Assembly: GCA_013361525.1 (NCBI GenBank)
Contig: JABFXY010000167.1
Coordinates: 1 to 41,772, forward strand
DNA: 41,772 nt
From: Polyangiaceae bacterium
Lineage (GTDB): Bacteria; Myxococcota_A; Polyangia; Polyangiales; Polyangiaceae
Direction of reading: 5' to 3'
Shown piece by piece: positions 8,554 to 17,317 of the stretch. The notes under the pieces are model-generated. The model had not been told where the DNA came from, ran no database searches, and saw nothing but the letters and a program-made list of their open reading frames with translations. Position numbers and translations under genes: made by a program. Position 1 is the stretch's first letter; each line of letters starts with the position of its first letter.

Positions 8554-10347
8554 ATGGATACAGAGGACATCGCGTATCGGCCGGGGGACGTCCTGGCCGA
8601 AAAGTACAAGGTCGAGCGCGTCATCGGCCTAGGCGGGTTCGGCGCCGTCCTCGCGGCAACCCATCTGAAGCTCGACCAGCGCATCGCGATCAAAGTTCTT
8701 CTGCCTCAGGCAGCGAAGAACGCCGCGGCGTCCGAGCGATTCATGCGCGAGGCGCGCGCCGCCGTGAAGATCCGGAGCGAGCACGTCGCGGGGGTCCGTG
8801 ACGTCGGCCAGCTACCCGACGGCACGCCGTACATGGAGATGGAGTACCTCGAGGGGCAAGACCTCTCCGCGGTGCTCAAGGCCGAGGGCGGCCAGGCCGT
8901 TCAAGACGTCGCGGAGTGGGTGCTCCAAGGGTGCGAAGCCATCGCGGAGGCGCACGCCCTCGGCATCGTCCACCGCGATCTCAAGCCCGCAAACCTCTTC
9001 CTCACGCGCAAGGTCGACGGCGCGCCCTGCATCAAGGTGCTCGACTTCGGCATCTCGAAGATGTCGAACGAGACCGGCGACAAAGGCATGACGAAGACGA
9101 GCGACGTGATGGGCTCGCCCTTCTACATGTCGCCGGAGCAGATGCGGTCGACGCGCAGCGTGGACGCACGCAGCGACATCTGGGCGCTCGGCGCGATCCT
9201 CTACGAGATGCTCGCCGGCTCGCCGCCCTTCGACGCGGAGACGATGACCGCGCTCGTCGTCAGCATCATGCAAGAGCCGCCACGCGATCTCGGGATTTTC
9301 CGTCGCGACATCCCGCCTGCCTTCCGCGACGTGATCATGCGCTGCCTCCAGAAGGATCCGAATCAGCGCTTCCAAGACGTCGCGTCGCTCTGCGCGGCGC
9401 TCGCGCCGTTCGCTCCGCCGCGCGCGCAACAGAACGTGCAACGCGTGATGGCGATCAGCGGTCGTCACTCGAACCCGCTCGTCGGCGTGCCGTCGAGCGG
9501 GCAGCAGCGAAGCTCGCCGAACATTCCGATCTCGGGCCAAGCGGGGATTGCGCCGACGGTGCCGGGCGCGGACACGATCTCGGGCTCGCCCGCGTCGGTC
9601 GCGTTTCACGGGAGCACCAGCCAATCGCCGTACGGCACGAGCCAAGCGCAGTACGGCCAGACCGGTCTGCAGCAGGGCTACCAGAGCGGCTCCCAATCGT
9701 TCGCCGTGAGCGGCCCACCCGTCGAAGGCATGGTCATGGCGCCGGGCGCCCAATCGTTCGGTGAGGGGGCCTTCGCGTCACACGGCTCGCATCCGCCGAC
9801 CCTGCACGGTAACCCCGCCCAGCTCGCAGGCTCCAACGCCTCGCCCGCGCAATCGTGGGGCGGGACGTACATGGGCAAGAAGCAGGGCGGCTCGAAGATG
9901 CCGATCATCGTCGGCGTCGTCGCCCTGTTCATCGCCGTCGCAGGCGGCGGCGGCGTTTATTACATGATGAGCTCGTCCTCGAAGACGACGAGCAACAAGG
10001 GCTCGAAGGCCGACGTCGCCGCCGCTCACACGAGCGAAGCGGTGAGCAGCCCGCCGAACACGGCGACCGCGACAGCCACCGCCACGCAGACCGCGACTGC
10101 GGTGGCCGATACGACCCCCACGGCGACGACGCCGACCAACACCGCACCGACGGTGGAGCCGGTTCTGACGAGCGCTCCGACGGGCAAGCCAGGCAAGCCC
10201 GGCAAGCCGACCGCGACACCGTCGTCGACACCGACCGTCACGACGCCGCCACCTCCGCCACCACCTCCCCCGCCGCCGCCTCCACCGCCCCCTCCGCCGA
10301 CGGTGAAGAAGCCTCCGCCTGATCCGCTATTTGGCCAACCGGACTGA
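8554..10347 (+). CDS. Ser/Thr protein kinase with one membrane segment
   Basis: A 597-residue PknB-type kinase. The glycine loop is GLGGFGAV (25-32), the ATP lysine K47 is in IAIK, the catalytic loop is HRDLKPAN (H140, D142), DFG begins at D164, and the activation segment ends SPFYMSPEQM, so it should be active. Residues about 285-445 are a Gln/Ser/Gly-rich linker. One membrane helix lies at about 449-472 (IIVGVVALFIAVAGG). A Thr/Ala-rich tail and a near-continuous polyproline run (about residues 565-587) follow, presumably outside the membrane. The ATG at 8554 is chosen because the kinase domain starts soon after; 36 further residues are open upstream but look non-coding, and the ribosome binding site is weak. 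The tail has no sensor domain I recognise. Confidence 0.93.
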   Translation: MDTEDIAYRPGDVLAEKYKVERVIGLGGFGAVLAATHLKLDQRIAIKVLLPQAAKNAAASERFMREARAAVKIRSEHVAGVRDVGQLPDGTPYMEMEYLEGQDLSAVLKAEGGQAVQDVAEWVLQGCEAIAEAHALGIVHRDLKPANLFLTRKVDGAPCIKVLDFGISKMSNETGDKGMTKTSDVMGSPFYMSPEQMRSTRSVDARSDIWALGAILYEMLAGSPPFDAETMTALVVSIMQEPPRDLGIFRRDIPPAFRDVIMRCLQKDPNQRFQDVASLCAALAPFAPPRAQQNVQRVMAISGRHSNPLVGVPSSGQQRSSPNIPISGQAGIAPTVPGADTISGSPASVAFHGSTSQSPYGTSQAQYGQTGLQQGYQSGSQSFAVSGPPVEGMVMAPGAQSFGEGAFASHGSHPPTLHGNPAQLAGSNASPAQSWGGTYMGKKQGGSKMPIIVGVVALFIAVAGGGGVYYMMSSSSKTTSNKGSKADVAAAHTSEAVSSPPNTATATATATQTATAVADTTPTATTPTNTAPTVEPVLTSAPTGKPGKPGKPTATPSSTPTVTTPPPPPPPPPPPPPPPPPPTVKKPPPDPLFGQPD

Positions 10348-10425
10348 CGGCGAGTTCTTGCGCTTTTGCCGGAATCCTGCCGACGCGGCTGCAAAATTCG
10401 AGAACCTTCGATACAAATGAAGGCC

Positions 10426-11349
10426 ATGCGTTTGGCCGTCTGCTCGCTCGTTCTCGCTGCCTCGATGCTCCCCACCACGCTGGCCTTCGCGCAGGGAGAG
10501 GGGGAATCGCCGCCCGCCGCCGCTGCGGAAGAGGAGAACGTGAGCGACTCCGACAAAGAGCGCGCGCGCATCCTCTTCGACGAGGGGCGACAGCTCATGA
10601 CGGACGGCAAAACGGCGGCTGCCTGCGACAAGTTCGCCGAGAGCCAGAAGGTCCGGCCCGGCATCGGCACGCTCTACAACCTCGCCGATTGCAACGAGAA
10701 GCTCGGCAAGACGGCGACCGCCTTCAACCTCTTCCACGAAGTCGCCGATCGCACGAAGGCCGCGCTCCAAACGGACCGCGAAGAGAAGGCGCGGGAGCGC
10801 ATCGCGGCGATCGAGCCGAAGCTGATGAAGATCCGCCTGAGCGTGCCCTCGAAGGGCAAAGTGAAGGCGATCACCCTCGACGGCGAGGTCGTCAGCGCGG
10901 AGGACTACAACAAGGCGATCCCCGCGGATCCCGGCGAGCACACGGTCATCGCGGTCACCGTGAAAGACGACGGCGAGCCCTTCGAAGAGATCGTCGATCT
11001 CGACGAAGAGGGTCGCACGGTCACCGTCGCGATCCCGGTCGTTCCCGGCGCGAAGATGAAGCGACGCGTGGGCATGATCATCGGCGGCGGCGTCACGATG
11101 GGCGTCGGCGCGATCGCGCTCGCGTCCGCGATTTACCTCGGCGCAGCGGGTGACGAAGACGCGGCTCCGGCTGCCGTCGGCCTCGGCGTGCTCGGCGTCG
11201 TCGGCCTCGGCGTCGGCATTCCGATCTTCGCCGTCGGCTTCAAGAAGAAGCCGGTGCGCGACGCCGAGCTCACGATCCCGATGGAAGCATCGCCCGTCCC
11301 GCAAATCGCCGTCGGCCCGACCGGCGCGAGCGCGACCTGGCACTGGTGA
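10426..11349 (+). CDS. Exported protein with TPR-like N-terminus and membrane-associated C-terminus
   Basis: A protein of about 307 residues with signal peptide MRLAVCSLVLAASMLPTTLAFA. The following 100 residues (ARILFDEGRQLMTDGKTAAA, then IGTLYNLADCNEKLGKTATA) form helical pairs like a degenerate TPR. A PEGA-like beta segment follows (VKAITLDGEVVSAEDY, DPGEHTVIAVT). Near the C-terminus two hydrophobic stretches (VGMIIGGGVTMGVGAIALAS and VGLGVLGVVGLGVGIPIFAV) are likely membrane helices. This layout is common in myxobacterial proteins of unknown role next to Ser/Thr kinases. I chose ATG 10426 because TACAAA (10412-10417) lies eight bases before it; the ATG at 10417 is an alternative. The gene starts 78 bp after the kinase stop, so the two may share regulation. 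Confidence 0.7.
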   Translation: MRLAVCSLVLAASMLPTTLAFAQGEGESPPAAAAEEENVSDSDKERARILFDEGRQLMTDGKTAAACDKFAESQKVRPGIGTLYNLADCNEKLGKTATAFNLFHEVADRTKAALQTDREEKARERIAAIEPKLMKIRLSVPSKGKVKAITLDGEVVSAEDYNKAIPADPGEHTVIAVTVKDDGEPFEEIVDLDEEGRTVTVAIPVVPGAKMKRRVGMIIGGGVTMGVGAIALASAIYLGAAGDEDAAPAAVGLGVLGVVGLGVGIPIFAVGFKKKPVRDAELTIPMEASPVPQIAVGPTGASATWHW

Positions 11350-11389
11350 CGCACGCGCGCGGTGTCGGCGGAGAGGGGCGGCACGGTGC

Positions 11390-11395
11390 TACCCT
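11390..11395 (+). promoter_or_regulatory. Putative -10 box TACCCT
   Basis: TACCCT ends seven bases before the GTG at 11403, with no ribosome binding site between. The same hexamer stands six bases before the ATG at 33105. It suggests a leaderless message inside the upstream gene cluster. Confidence 0.35.
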
Positions 11396-11402
11396 CCACG
11401 TC

Positions 11403-12056
11403 GTGCACCGCGCCGTCGTCATTTTCCTTGCCCTGACGAGCCTCACCGCGGCGGCGCCGGCGTTCGCCGAGACGCCCCCGGTCGAGAACTGGGCGACGGC
11501 GCGCGCTCGCACCCTGACGGAACAAGGCGAGGCCCACGCGGCAGCCGGCTCGACACAACAGGCCGTCGCGCGTTTCAACGAGGCGATCGCGATCGACTCG
11601 ACGTTCGAGCGCGCCTACCTCGGCCTCGCGTCGCTGCGCGCTTCGCTCGGCGAATACGACGAGGCTCTCGTCGTGCTCGACATGGGCCTCGAGCGCGTCC
11701 ACGGCTTCGATGCCGCGCTCGCGCTCAAAGCCGACGTCCTCGTTCGCTCGAAGCGCTTCACCGACGCGACCGGCGTCTACTTGCACGCGCTCGCCGCAAA
11801 ACCGGACGACGAGGCGCTGCTCGCTCGTGTCGTGCAGACGGCGGCTCGAGCGGGGCTGTTTCCGGTCGCGCTCGGGGCTGCTCGGCGCACGCTACAGCTC
11901 GCGCGGTCGCGGGGCGATGTCGCCGCCGAGAAGGACGCGAAGATCACCGTGATCGCGCTTCAGAACCTCGTCGCGGACGCGGACCCGGTCCTCTCCGGGC
12001 GCCGCGGAAAAGACCCGGTGCGGCGCGCGCTCGCCCGGGCGATCTCTCTGCGCTGA
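11403..12056 (+). CDS. Exported TPR-repeat protein
   Basis: A 217-residue protein with signal peptide MHRAVVIFLALTSLTAAAPAFA, cut before ETPP. The mature part is a run of TPR motifs, for example ARTLTEQGEAHAAAGSTQQA, then AYLGLASLRASLGEYDEAL and DAALALKADVLVRSKRFTDA, so it probably acts as a periplasmic protein-binding scaffold. I prefer the GTG at 11403, which gives a compact signal peptide and follows a TACCCT box. A GTG at 11346 overlapping the previous stop as GTGA would add 19 residues and would imply translational coupling. The partner is unknown. Confidence 0.72.
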   Translation: MHRAVVIFLALTSLTAAAPAFAETPPVENWATARARTLTEQGEAHAAAGSTQQAVARFNEAIAIDSTFERAYLGLASLRASLGEYDEALVVLDMGLERVHGFDAALALKADVLVRSKRFTDATGVYLHALAAKPDDEALLARVVQTAARAGLFPVALGAARRTLQLARSRGDVAAEKDAKITVIALQNLVADADPVLSGRRGKDPVRRALARAISLR

Positions 12057-12127
12057 AGTGCGTCATCGAGCCCGGATCGACGACGGGATGGCTCCTCGCG
12101 CGCGGTCGTACTAAAAGCCCGCTTCCA

Positions 12128-13231
12128 ATGCCCGCCTACCAAACGGAGAGCGAGCGCGCCCGCGCCCGCGCTGCCTTCGCGCAGCTTCTCACGAAGACCA
12201 AGCCCGCCGTCGAGTCCAAGATGAAGTCGCTGTTCGCCGGGCGCCGCAAGGTGCGCGCGAAGAACGGCCGCGAAGTGCGTGAGGTGGTGGACGTCGCCGA
12301 GGATTTGTCGATGCGCGGTGGGAAGCGCTTCCGCGCGGCGCTGCTCGTCTCGACCTACCTCGGGCAGAAGCCGCGCGGGTCGATGGATGTCGCGCTCGCA
12401 GGCGGCGTCGCGCTGGAGATGCTGCAGAGCTACCTCCTGATCCAAGACGACTGGATGGACGGTGACGTCGAGCGCCGCGGCGGTCCGAGCGCACACGTCG
12501 CGCTGGCGTCGAAGCTCGGCAAAGGTCCCCTGCCCCCGGATCGCGCCGGCGCCGTGGGCGCCGTGCTCGCCAGCGACTTCGTTTGGGGCCTCGCGATCGA
12601 AGCGCTCGTCGACGCGCGCGTCGACCCCGAGATCCGCGCTCGCGCTCTGAAAGAGCTCATCCGAATCCACGAGGACGTCGTGGCCGGCCAGGTGCTCGAC
12701 ACGGTCGCAAAAGATGCCGACGTCGAGCTGCTCCACGACCTCAAGACGGGCAGCTACACCGTGCGCGGGCCGCTCGCGCTCGGTGCGCTCCTCGGCGGCG
12801 CAACGAACCCGACGATCAAGGCCCTCGCGAAGTTCGGCGAGCCGCTCGGCGTCGCCTTCCAGCTTCGCGACGATCTGCTCGGTGTGTTCGGAACGGCGGA
12901 AGAAGCGGGCCGTCCGCAGGGCAGCGATCTGCTCGCCGGAAAGAGCTCGAGCGTGCTGCGCTTCGCGCTTCCGAAGTTGCGAGGCCCCGCTCGCAAGGCC
13001 GTCGACGGCGTATGGAAGCGACGCAACGTCAGCGCTCGCGCGATGAAGGCGGCGATCACGGCGATCACCGACACCGGGTCGCGCGACGCCGTGGAGAAAC
13101 GGCTCGCGTCGTTGTGCACGCGCGCCGAGCTCCACGCCTCGAAGCTTCCGCTCTCGCAGCGTGCGCGCGACGAGCTCGCCGGCGCCTCGCTCGCCATCCG
13201 CGTCGGCCCCGGGGGCCGCGAGGCGAGATGA
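12128..13231 (+). CDS. Polyprenyl diphosphate synthase, GGPP-synthase-like
   Basis: A 367-residue trans-isoprenyl diphosphate synthase that condenses IPP with allylic diphosphates. The first aspartate motif is D107-D-W-M-D111. The second is D248-DLLGVFG, where LLGVFG replaces the usual xxD, as in actinobacterial GGPP synthases. The substrate lysine/arginine is in GKRFR, and GSDLLAGKSS matches the later conserved lysine. The chain length cannot be fixed by eye, though C20 is the best guess from the residues before the first motif. It is the first gene of the mevalonate operon and its stop overlaps the mevalonate kinase start as ATGA. TACTAA lies 13 bases upstream of the ATG and may be the -10 box. 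Confidence 0.9.
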   Translation: MPAYQTESERARARAAFAQLLTKTKPAVESKMKSLFAGRRKVRAKNGREVREVVDVAEDLSMRGGKRFRAALLVSTYLGQKPRGSMDVALAGGVALEMLQSYLLIQDDWMDGDVERRGGPSAHVALASKLGKGPLPPDRAGAVGAVLASDFVWGLAIEALVDARVDPEIRARALKELIRIHEDVVAGQVLDTVAKDADVELLHDLKTGSYTVRGPLALGALLGGATNPTIKALAKFGEPLGVAFQLRDDLLGVFGTAEEAGRPQGSDLLAGKSSSVLRFALPKLRGPARKAVDGVWKRRNVSARAMKAAITAITDTGSRDAVEKRLASLCTRAELHASKLPLSQRARDELAGASLAIRVGPGGREAR

Positions 13232-14229
13232 CCACCGAAGCTTCCTCCTGCGAGGGGACGGCCTCCGGCAAGGTGATCTTGTTCGGCGAGCACGCTGTCG
13301 TGTACGCCGTCCCGGGGATCGCAGCCGGCATCGATCGCGGTGCGCGCGCGAAGGCGACGCGCGCCGCGAGCGGCGAACGATCGTCGCTGCTGATGTCGGG
13401 CCGTACGTTGACGCCCGACGAGGACAGCGACCACGCGCGCGCGTTCCGCGCCCTTCTCACGGTCGAGCCGTCGTGTATGGGCGTGCACGTCGAAGCGAGC
13501 GCCGACGTACCGCCGGGCGGCGGGCTCGGTTGCTCCGCGGCGCTCGGCGTCGCGATCGCGCGCGCGGTCGAGTCTGCGACGTTCGGCGATACACCCGACG
13601 AGGCGCGCGTGCTCGAGCGGGCGCTCGCGTGGGAGCGCGTCTTTCACGGCAATCCGTCGGGCATCGACACCGCGGCCGCCATCGCGGGCACGTTCCTCCT
13701 CTACGAGCGCGGCGCGGGAACGAAGCCGCTGACGCCGCCCTACGACGTGTGGCTCGCCGTCGGCTACTCGGGCGCGAGCGCGTCGACGAAGCAAATGGTC
13801 GAAGGGATCGCGCGGATCAAAGATCGCAACCCCGATCTGTTCGACAAGTTCCTCAGCGGCGTGCGCGCGATCGTCGAAAACGCGAGGCTCGCGCTCGAAG
13901 CAGGAGACGGCCGCGCGCTCGGTCAGCTCATGGACATGAACCAGATGCTGCTCGCCGGCGTGCTTCTCTCCACCGAGGCGATCGAGAAGATGTGCGCGAT
14001 CGCTCGTAGTACCGGCGCGCTCGGCGCGAAGCTCACGGGCTCCGGCGGCGGCGGCAGCGTGATCGCCCTCGGCGGCATCTGCCCGCGCGGCGAGCGCCGT
14101 TCTGCGGCGGAAGAGCTCGCCGTGCGCATCGCCGCTGCTTGGTCGGACGCGGGCTTCGCCGCGTTCCCGACACGCATCCACGGCTCGCACAATGACGGCG
14201 CCACCTCGCTCGAATCGCCGGGACAATGA
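13228..14229 (+). CDS. mvk: Mevalonate kinase
   Basis: A 333-residue GHMP kinase that phosphorylates mevalonate at the 5 position with ATP. The N-terminal GKVILFGEHAVVY motif (14-26) is specific for mevalonate kinases. The ATP loop is PPGGGLGCSAALG. HGNPSGIDTAAA carries the catalytic aspartate. The C-terminal GHMP motif is KLTGSGGGGSVIAL. All motifs are intact and the length is normal. The ATG overlaps the prenyl synthase stop by four bases, so the two are probably translationally coupled. The next gene begins after 55 bp. The call is firm. Confidence 0.94.
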   Translation: MTTEASSCEGTASGKVILFGEHAVVYAVPGIAAGIDRGARAKATRAASGERSSLLMSGRTLTPDEDSDHARAFRALLTVEPSCMGVHVEASADVPPGGGLGCSAALGVAIARAVESATFGDTPDEARVLERALAWERVFHGNPSGIDTAAAIAGTFLLYERGAGTKPLTPPYDVWLAVGYSGASASTKQMVEGIARIKDRNPDLFDKFLSGVRAIVENARLALEAGDGRALGQLMDMNQMLLAGVLLSTEAIEKMCAIARSTGALGAKLTGSGGGGSVIALGGICPRGERRSAAEELAVRIAAAWSDAGFAAFPTRIHGSHNDGATSLESPGQ

Positions 14230-14284
14230 TGTTGTTTGGCTTCACCGGGCAGCCCTCGGTGAACGCGACGGAGCACCCCACCCC

Positions 14285-15274
14285 GTGAAAGCTTCCTCTC
14301 AGTCGGCAGTCGCGATCGCCCACCCGAATATCGCGCTCGCGAAGTATTGGGGCAAACGCCCCTACGGTCACAACCTCCCCGCGGTGCCGAGCCTCTCGGT
14401 CACGCTCGCCGGGATGGCGACGCGCACCAAGGTCGCGTTCGACGACGCGCTCGCCGAGGACGTGTTCGTCCTCAACGGCAGCGAGGCGCGCGGCGAGTCG
14501 CTCACGCGCGTGAGCGGCCTCCTCGATCGAATCCGCAAGCGTACGGACATCGGCACGAAGGCTCGCGTCGAGAGCGCGAACGATTTTCCGACCGCGTCGG
14601 GTCTCGCGTCGAGCGCGTCCGCCTTCGCGGCGCTCGCCGTCGCAGCCTCCGCCGCGGCGGGGCTCGATCTCGATCGAGCGGTGCTCAGCGACCTCGCGAG
14701 GCGGACGAGCGTCTCCGCGGCGCGCTCCGTCCTCGGCGGCTTCGTGGAGCTTCGCGCCGGCAAAGAGGGCGACGAAGATCTCCCGGCGACCGAAATCGCC
14801 GCGCCCAATCACTGGGACGTCGCGATCGTCGTCGCGGTCACGCGCGAAGGTCCGAAGGACGTCGGCTCGAGCGAAGGCATGAAGCACACGATGCAGACGA
14901 GCCCGTACACCGATGCTTGGATCGAGCGGGCCCCTGCCCTGTTCGAGCGCGTTCGCAGCGGCGTGATCGATCGCGATCTCTCCGCGATCGGACCCGCGGT
15001 CGAGCAGAGCGCGCTGATGATGCACGCGGCCGCGATCGCCGCGGACCCCGGCATCCTCTACTTCACCGGCGCGACCGTCGAAGCCATCAACGCGGTTCGA
15101 AAGATGCGCAAGGATGGGCTCGAAGGGTACCTCACCATCGACGCGGGTCCTCACGTGAAGGTGCTCACACGCGGCGCCGACGCGGAGCGTGTCGCGGAGA
15201 CGATGCGCGCGGTACCCGGCGTCCTCCGGACGATCGTCGCGCGGCCCGGACCAGGCGCACACGTCGAATCATGA
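14285..15274 (+). CDS. mvaD: Diphosphomevalonate decarboxylase
   Basis: A 329-residue GHMP-family enzyme that converts mevalonate 5-diphosphate to isopentenyl diphosphate with ATP and release of CO2. The start motif HPNIALAKYWGKR (13-25) is diagnostic. The ATP loop ANDFPTASGLASSASAFAAL is present, as is the catalytic segment DAGPHVKVL near the C-terminus. I chose the GTG at 14285 because the family's N-terminal strand begins there. The frame is open to an ATG at 14192, but that would overlap mevalonate kinase and add unrelated residues. Its stop overlaps the next start as ATGA. The enzyme uses the classical pathway, not the archaeal monophosphate route, as the phosphomevalonate kinase next to it confirms. 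Confidence 0.94.
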   Translation: MKASSQSAVAIAHPNIALAKYWGKRPYGHNLPAVPSLSVTLAGMATRTKVAFDDALAEDVFVLNGSEARGESLTRVSGLLDRIRKRTDIGTKARVESANDFPTASGLASSASAFAALAVAASAAAGLDLDRAVLSDLARRTSVSAARSVLGGFVELRAGKEGDEDLPATEIAAPNHWDVAIVVAVTREGPKDVGSSEGMKHTMQTSPYTDAWIERAPALFERVRSGVIDRDLSAIGPAVEQSALMMHAAAIAADPGILYFTGATVEAINAVRKMRKDGLEGYLTIDAGPHVKVLTRGADAERVAETMRAVPGVLRTIVARPGPGAHVES

Positions 15275-16176
15275 AGGCGCGATCGCCTGGCAAGCTCGTC
15301 CTGTCGGGCTCGTACAGCGTGCTCTGGGGCGCGCCGGCGATCGTCACGGCCGTGGATCGCTTTGCGACCGCGGATCGTGATCGGGCCGCGATCCACGTCG
15401 CGGAAGAGGTCGTCGCCGCCGTCGAGCTCGGGCTCGTTCCGGCGCCGTGTTTCGTCGACGCAGGGCCGCTGCGCACGGACGCCGGCAACGGCACGACGCG
15501 CAAGCTCGGTCTCGGCTCGAGCGCCGCGATCCTCCTCGCGACGATGGTCGCTTGGAACGGCGAGCCTCGCACCGGCGAGGAGCGCTCGTCGCTCTTCGAA
15601 AACGCGCTCGCGGCGCACCGCAAAGCGCAAGGAGGCGGTAGCGGGATCGACGTCGCGGCGAGCACGTTCGGCGGCACGTGCCGCTTCGTCATCGCCGGCT
15701 CGAAGCCCGACGTAACGCCGATCGCATTGCCGTCGGATCTGTCGATCGCCGTCTTCGCAGCGACGACATCGGCGGTCACGTCCGGCTTCGTCGCGAAGGT
15801 ACGCGCGCTCGCCGCGTCGCGACCGTCGGACTTCGATCCGCTGATGGCGGCGGCGTCCCAAGGCGCGCGCGCCGCCGTCGAGGCAACGGCCGCGTCGGAG
15901 CTTTGCGCGGCCCTTGCGAAGCAGCGCGATGCGCTCGCGACGGTCGGTTCGCTCGCCGGCGTTCCGATCGTCACCGAGGAGGTAGCCGTCCTCGCGCGGG
16001 CAGCTTCAGCCGAGGGCGCGTTCTTCGGCCCGAGCGGCGCAGGCGGCGGCGACGTTGCGTTCTTCGCCTCGCATCGGCCACCTTCGAGCAGTTTCGTGGC
16101 CGAGGCTCGACACGCCGGTTACGACCTGCTCGACTGCCGTATCGGCGCGGAGGGCGCCCGGGAGATCCCGCGATGA
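15271..16176 (+). CDS. Phosphomevalonate kinase
   Basis: A 301-residue GHMP kinase of the eukaryotic/Gram-positive (ERG8/MvaK2) type, converting mevalonate 5-phosphate to the diphosphate. Signs are the N-terminus PGKLVLSGSYSVLWGAPAIV with a following AVDR, the ATP loop LGLGSSAAILLA, GGGSGIDVAASTFGG with the aspartate, and GPSGAGGGDVAFF near the end. The family usually has GEY where this one has GSY. It is shorter than most members of 330 to 450 residues, mainly between the first two motifs. The position between the decarboxylase and the end of the operon, with ATGA overlaps on both sides, supports the role. Confidence 0.88.
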   Translation: MKARSPGKLVLSGSYSVLWGAPAIVTAVDRFATADRDRAAIHVAEEVVAAVELGLVPAPCFVDAGPLRTDAGNGTTRKLGLGSSAAILLATMVAWNGEPRTGEERSSLFENALAAHRKAQGGGSGIDVAASTFGGTCRFVIAGSKPDVTPIALPSDLSIAVFAATTSAVTSGFVAKVRALAASRPSDFDPLMAAASQGARAAVEATAASELCAALAKQRDALATVGSLAGVPIVTEEVAVLARAASAEGAFFGPSGAGGGDVAFFASHRPPSSSFVAEARHAGYDLLDCRIGAEGAREIPR

Positions 16177-17264
16177 TGCGATGGGGAGGGACCGTCGCGC
16201 TGTGTTTGCTCCTGTCGGCAGGCTGCGAGCCGCCGAAGGTCGTCCGCTCGGCCGGCGGGCGCGTCTACGTGGGGCGCTTCATTCAGGCGCGCGCCTACGA
16301 AGCGTACGGCCGCGGTGCTCTCGCGGAGGCCGAAGGACGGCTCGAGGACGCCGAGCAAGCGTATCGCACGGCGACGGAGCTCGATGCGGACGGCCCCGAG
16401 CCTTGGACGCGCCTCGGCGCCGTGCTCTGCCGTCGAGGCAACCGCGACGAAGCTGAGGACGCGTTCTCGAATGCGATCGACGCCGATGCGACCTTCAGTG
16501 TCGCGTATCGCGAGCGCGCTCGCTGCGCCCTGGCCGCCGGTGACGCGGCAGCTGCATTGGAGAGCTCCGAGCTCGCGACGATCCTGGATCCCGACGACGT
16601 CGAGGCAGCGCTCGTGCACGTCGATGCGCTCGAGAAAGCGCAGAAACACGCGATGGCTGCCCACTTGCTGGTGGCGCGGTTGCTCGAGGGAAAGCCGTCC
16701 GCGCGTGTCGCCGATCGCCTCGCGGCGCTCGCGCAGAAGCTCGACGATCGCGGCCTCGCTCGCTTCGCGGCCGACGCGCGAGAGCGCGCGAACGCGGAGA
16801 CGACCAAGTTCACACCGCCGCGACCCGTCGATCGCACGGCGGTCGACGCCGCCCTCGCCCACGGCGATCTCCCGCTCGCGCGCAGCCTCGCGACGCGCGC
16901 GAAGGCTTCGCAGGGAGAGATCGCGCTCCGCGCGGCCGCGCTCGGCAAGCTCGACCTCGCGCGCGAACAAGCGAAGCTCGTCCTCGACGCCGATCCTTCC
17001 GACGGATCCGCGGCCATCGCGCTCGTCCTCGCGTCCGATCGCGCGGGGATCGGCGACGCAGTGGATCGCGCCCGACATGCACGCTTCGACCGTTCCGTAC
17101 CGCTCGCGCGCCTCCTCTTCGCCGAGGCCCTCGTCCGTGAGACCAGTGTCGCGGACGCGCGTTCTCTCGTCGATGAGGCGGAGCTTCGCACCGAGCGAAA
17201 AGACGCGCTCGAAGAGGCGTCACGACAGCGGCTCCGACACGCGCTCGCTTCGAGCAGCAAATAA
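16173..17264 (+). CDS. TPR lipoprotein, last gene of the mevalonate operon
   Basis: A 363-residue lipoprotein. The signal peptide MMRWGGTVALCLLLSAGC ends in a lipobox with C18. TPR motifs follow: YEAYGRGALAEAEGRLEDAE, AWTRLGAV-type helices from residue 75, and CALAAGDAAAALESSELATI. The second half has looser helical repeats, with SLATRAKASQGEIALRAAAL and LDLAREQAKLVLDADP. Its start overlaps the phosphomevalonate kinase stop as ATGA, so it is co-translated with the pathway, yet it has no obvious place in isoprenoid synthesis. It may be an envelope scaffold carried on the same transcript. A hairpin follows directly. Confidence 0.82.
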   Translation: MMRWGGTVALCLLLSAGCEPPKVVRSAGGRVYVGRFIQARAYEAYGRGALAEAEGRLEDAEQAYRTATELDADGPEPWTRLGAVLCRRGNRDEAEDAFSNAIDADATFSVAYRERARCALAAGDAAAALESSELATILDPDDVEAALVHVDALEKAQKHAMAAHLLVARLLEGKPSARVADRLAALAQKLDDRGLARFAADARERANAETTKFTPPRPVDRTAVDAALAHGDLPLARSLATRAKASQGEIALRAAALGKLDLAREQAKLVLDADPSDGSAAIALVLASDRAGIGDAVDRARHARFDRSVPLARLLFAEALVRETSVADARSLVDEAELRTERKDALEEASRQRLRHALASSSK

Positions 17265-17268
17265 GAAA

Positions 17269-17295
17269 AAGGCGAGACCTCGGAGGCCCCGCCTT
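17269..17295. terminator. Bidirectional terminator hairpin
   Basis: AAGGCGAGACCTC pairs with GAGGCCCCGCCTT with two mismatches and a one-base loop. On the minus strand it is followed by CTTTTTCTTATTT, a good U-tract for the lipoprotein gene ending at 17318. On the plus strand it closes the mevalonate operon. Confidence 0.75.
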
Positions 17296-17317
17296 CTTCG
17301 CGCGTCAGCCCTTCCCC

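Noticed and set aside
10241..10310. CCN-rich run considered as a DNA microsatellite of interest
   Set aside because: It is explained as the polyproline tail of the kinase and stays in frame.
11150..12127. Upstream extension of the prenyl synthase frame
   Set aside because: It overlaps the TPR protein in another frame and is Arg/Ser-rich without protein-like pattern. The family N-terminus fits the ATG at 12128.
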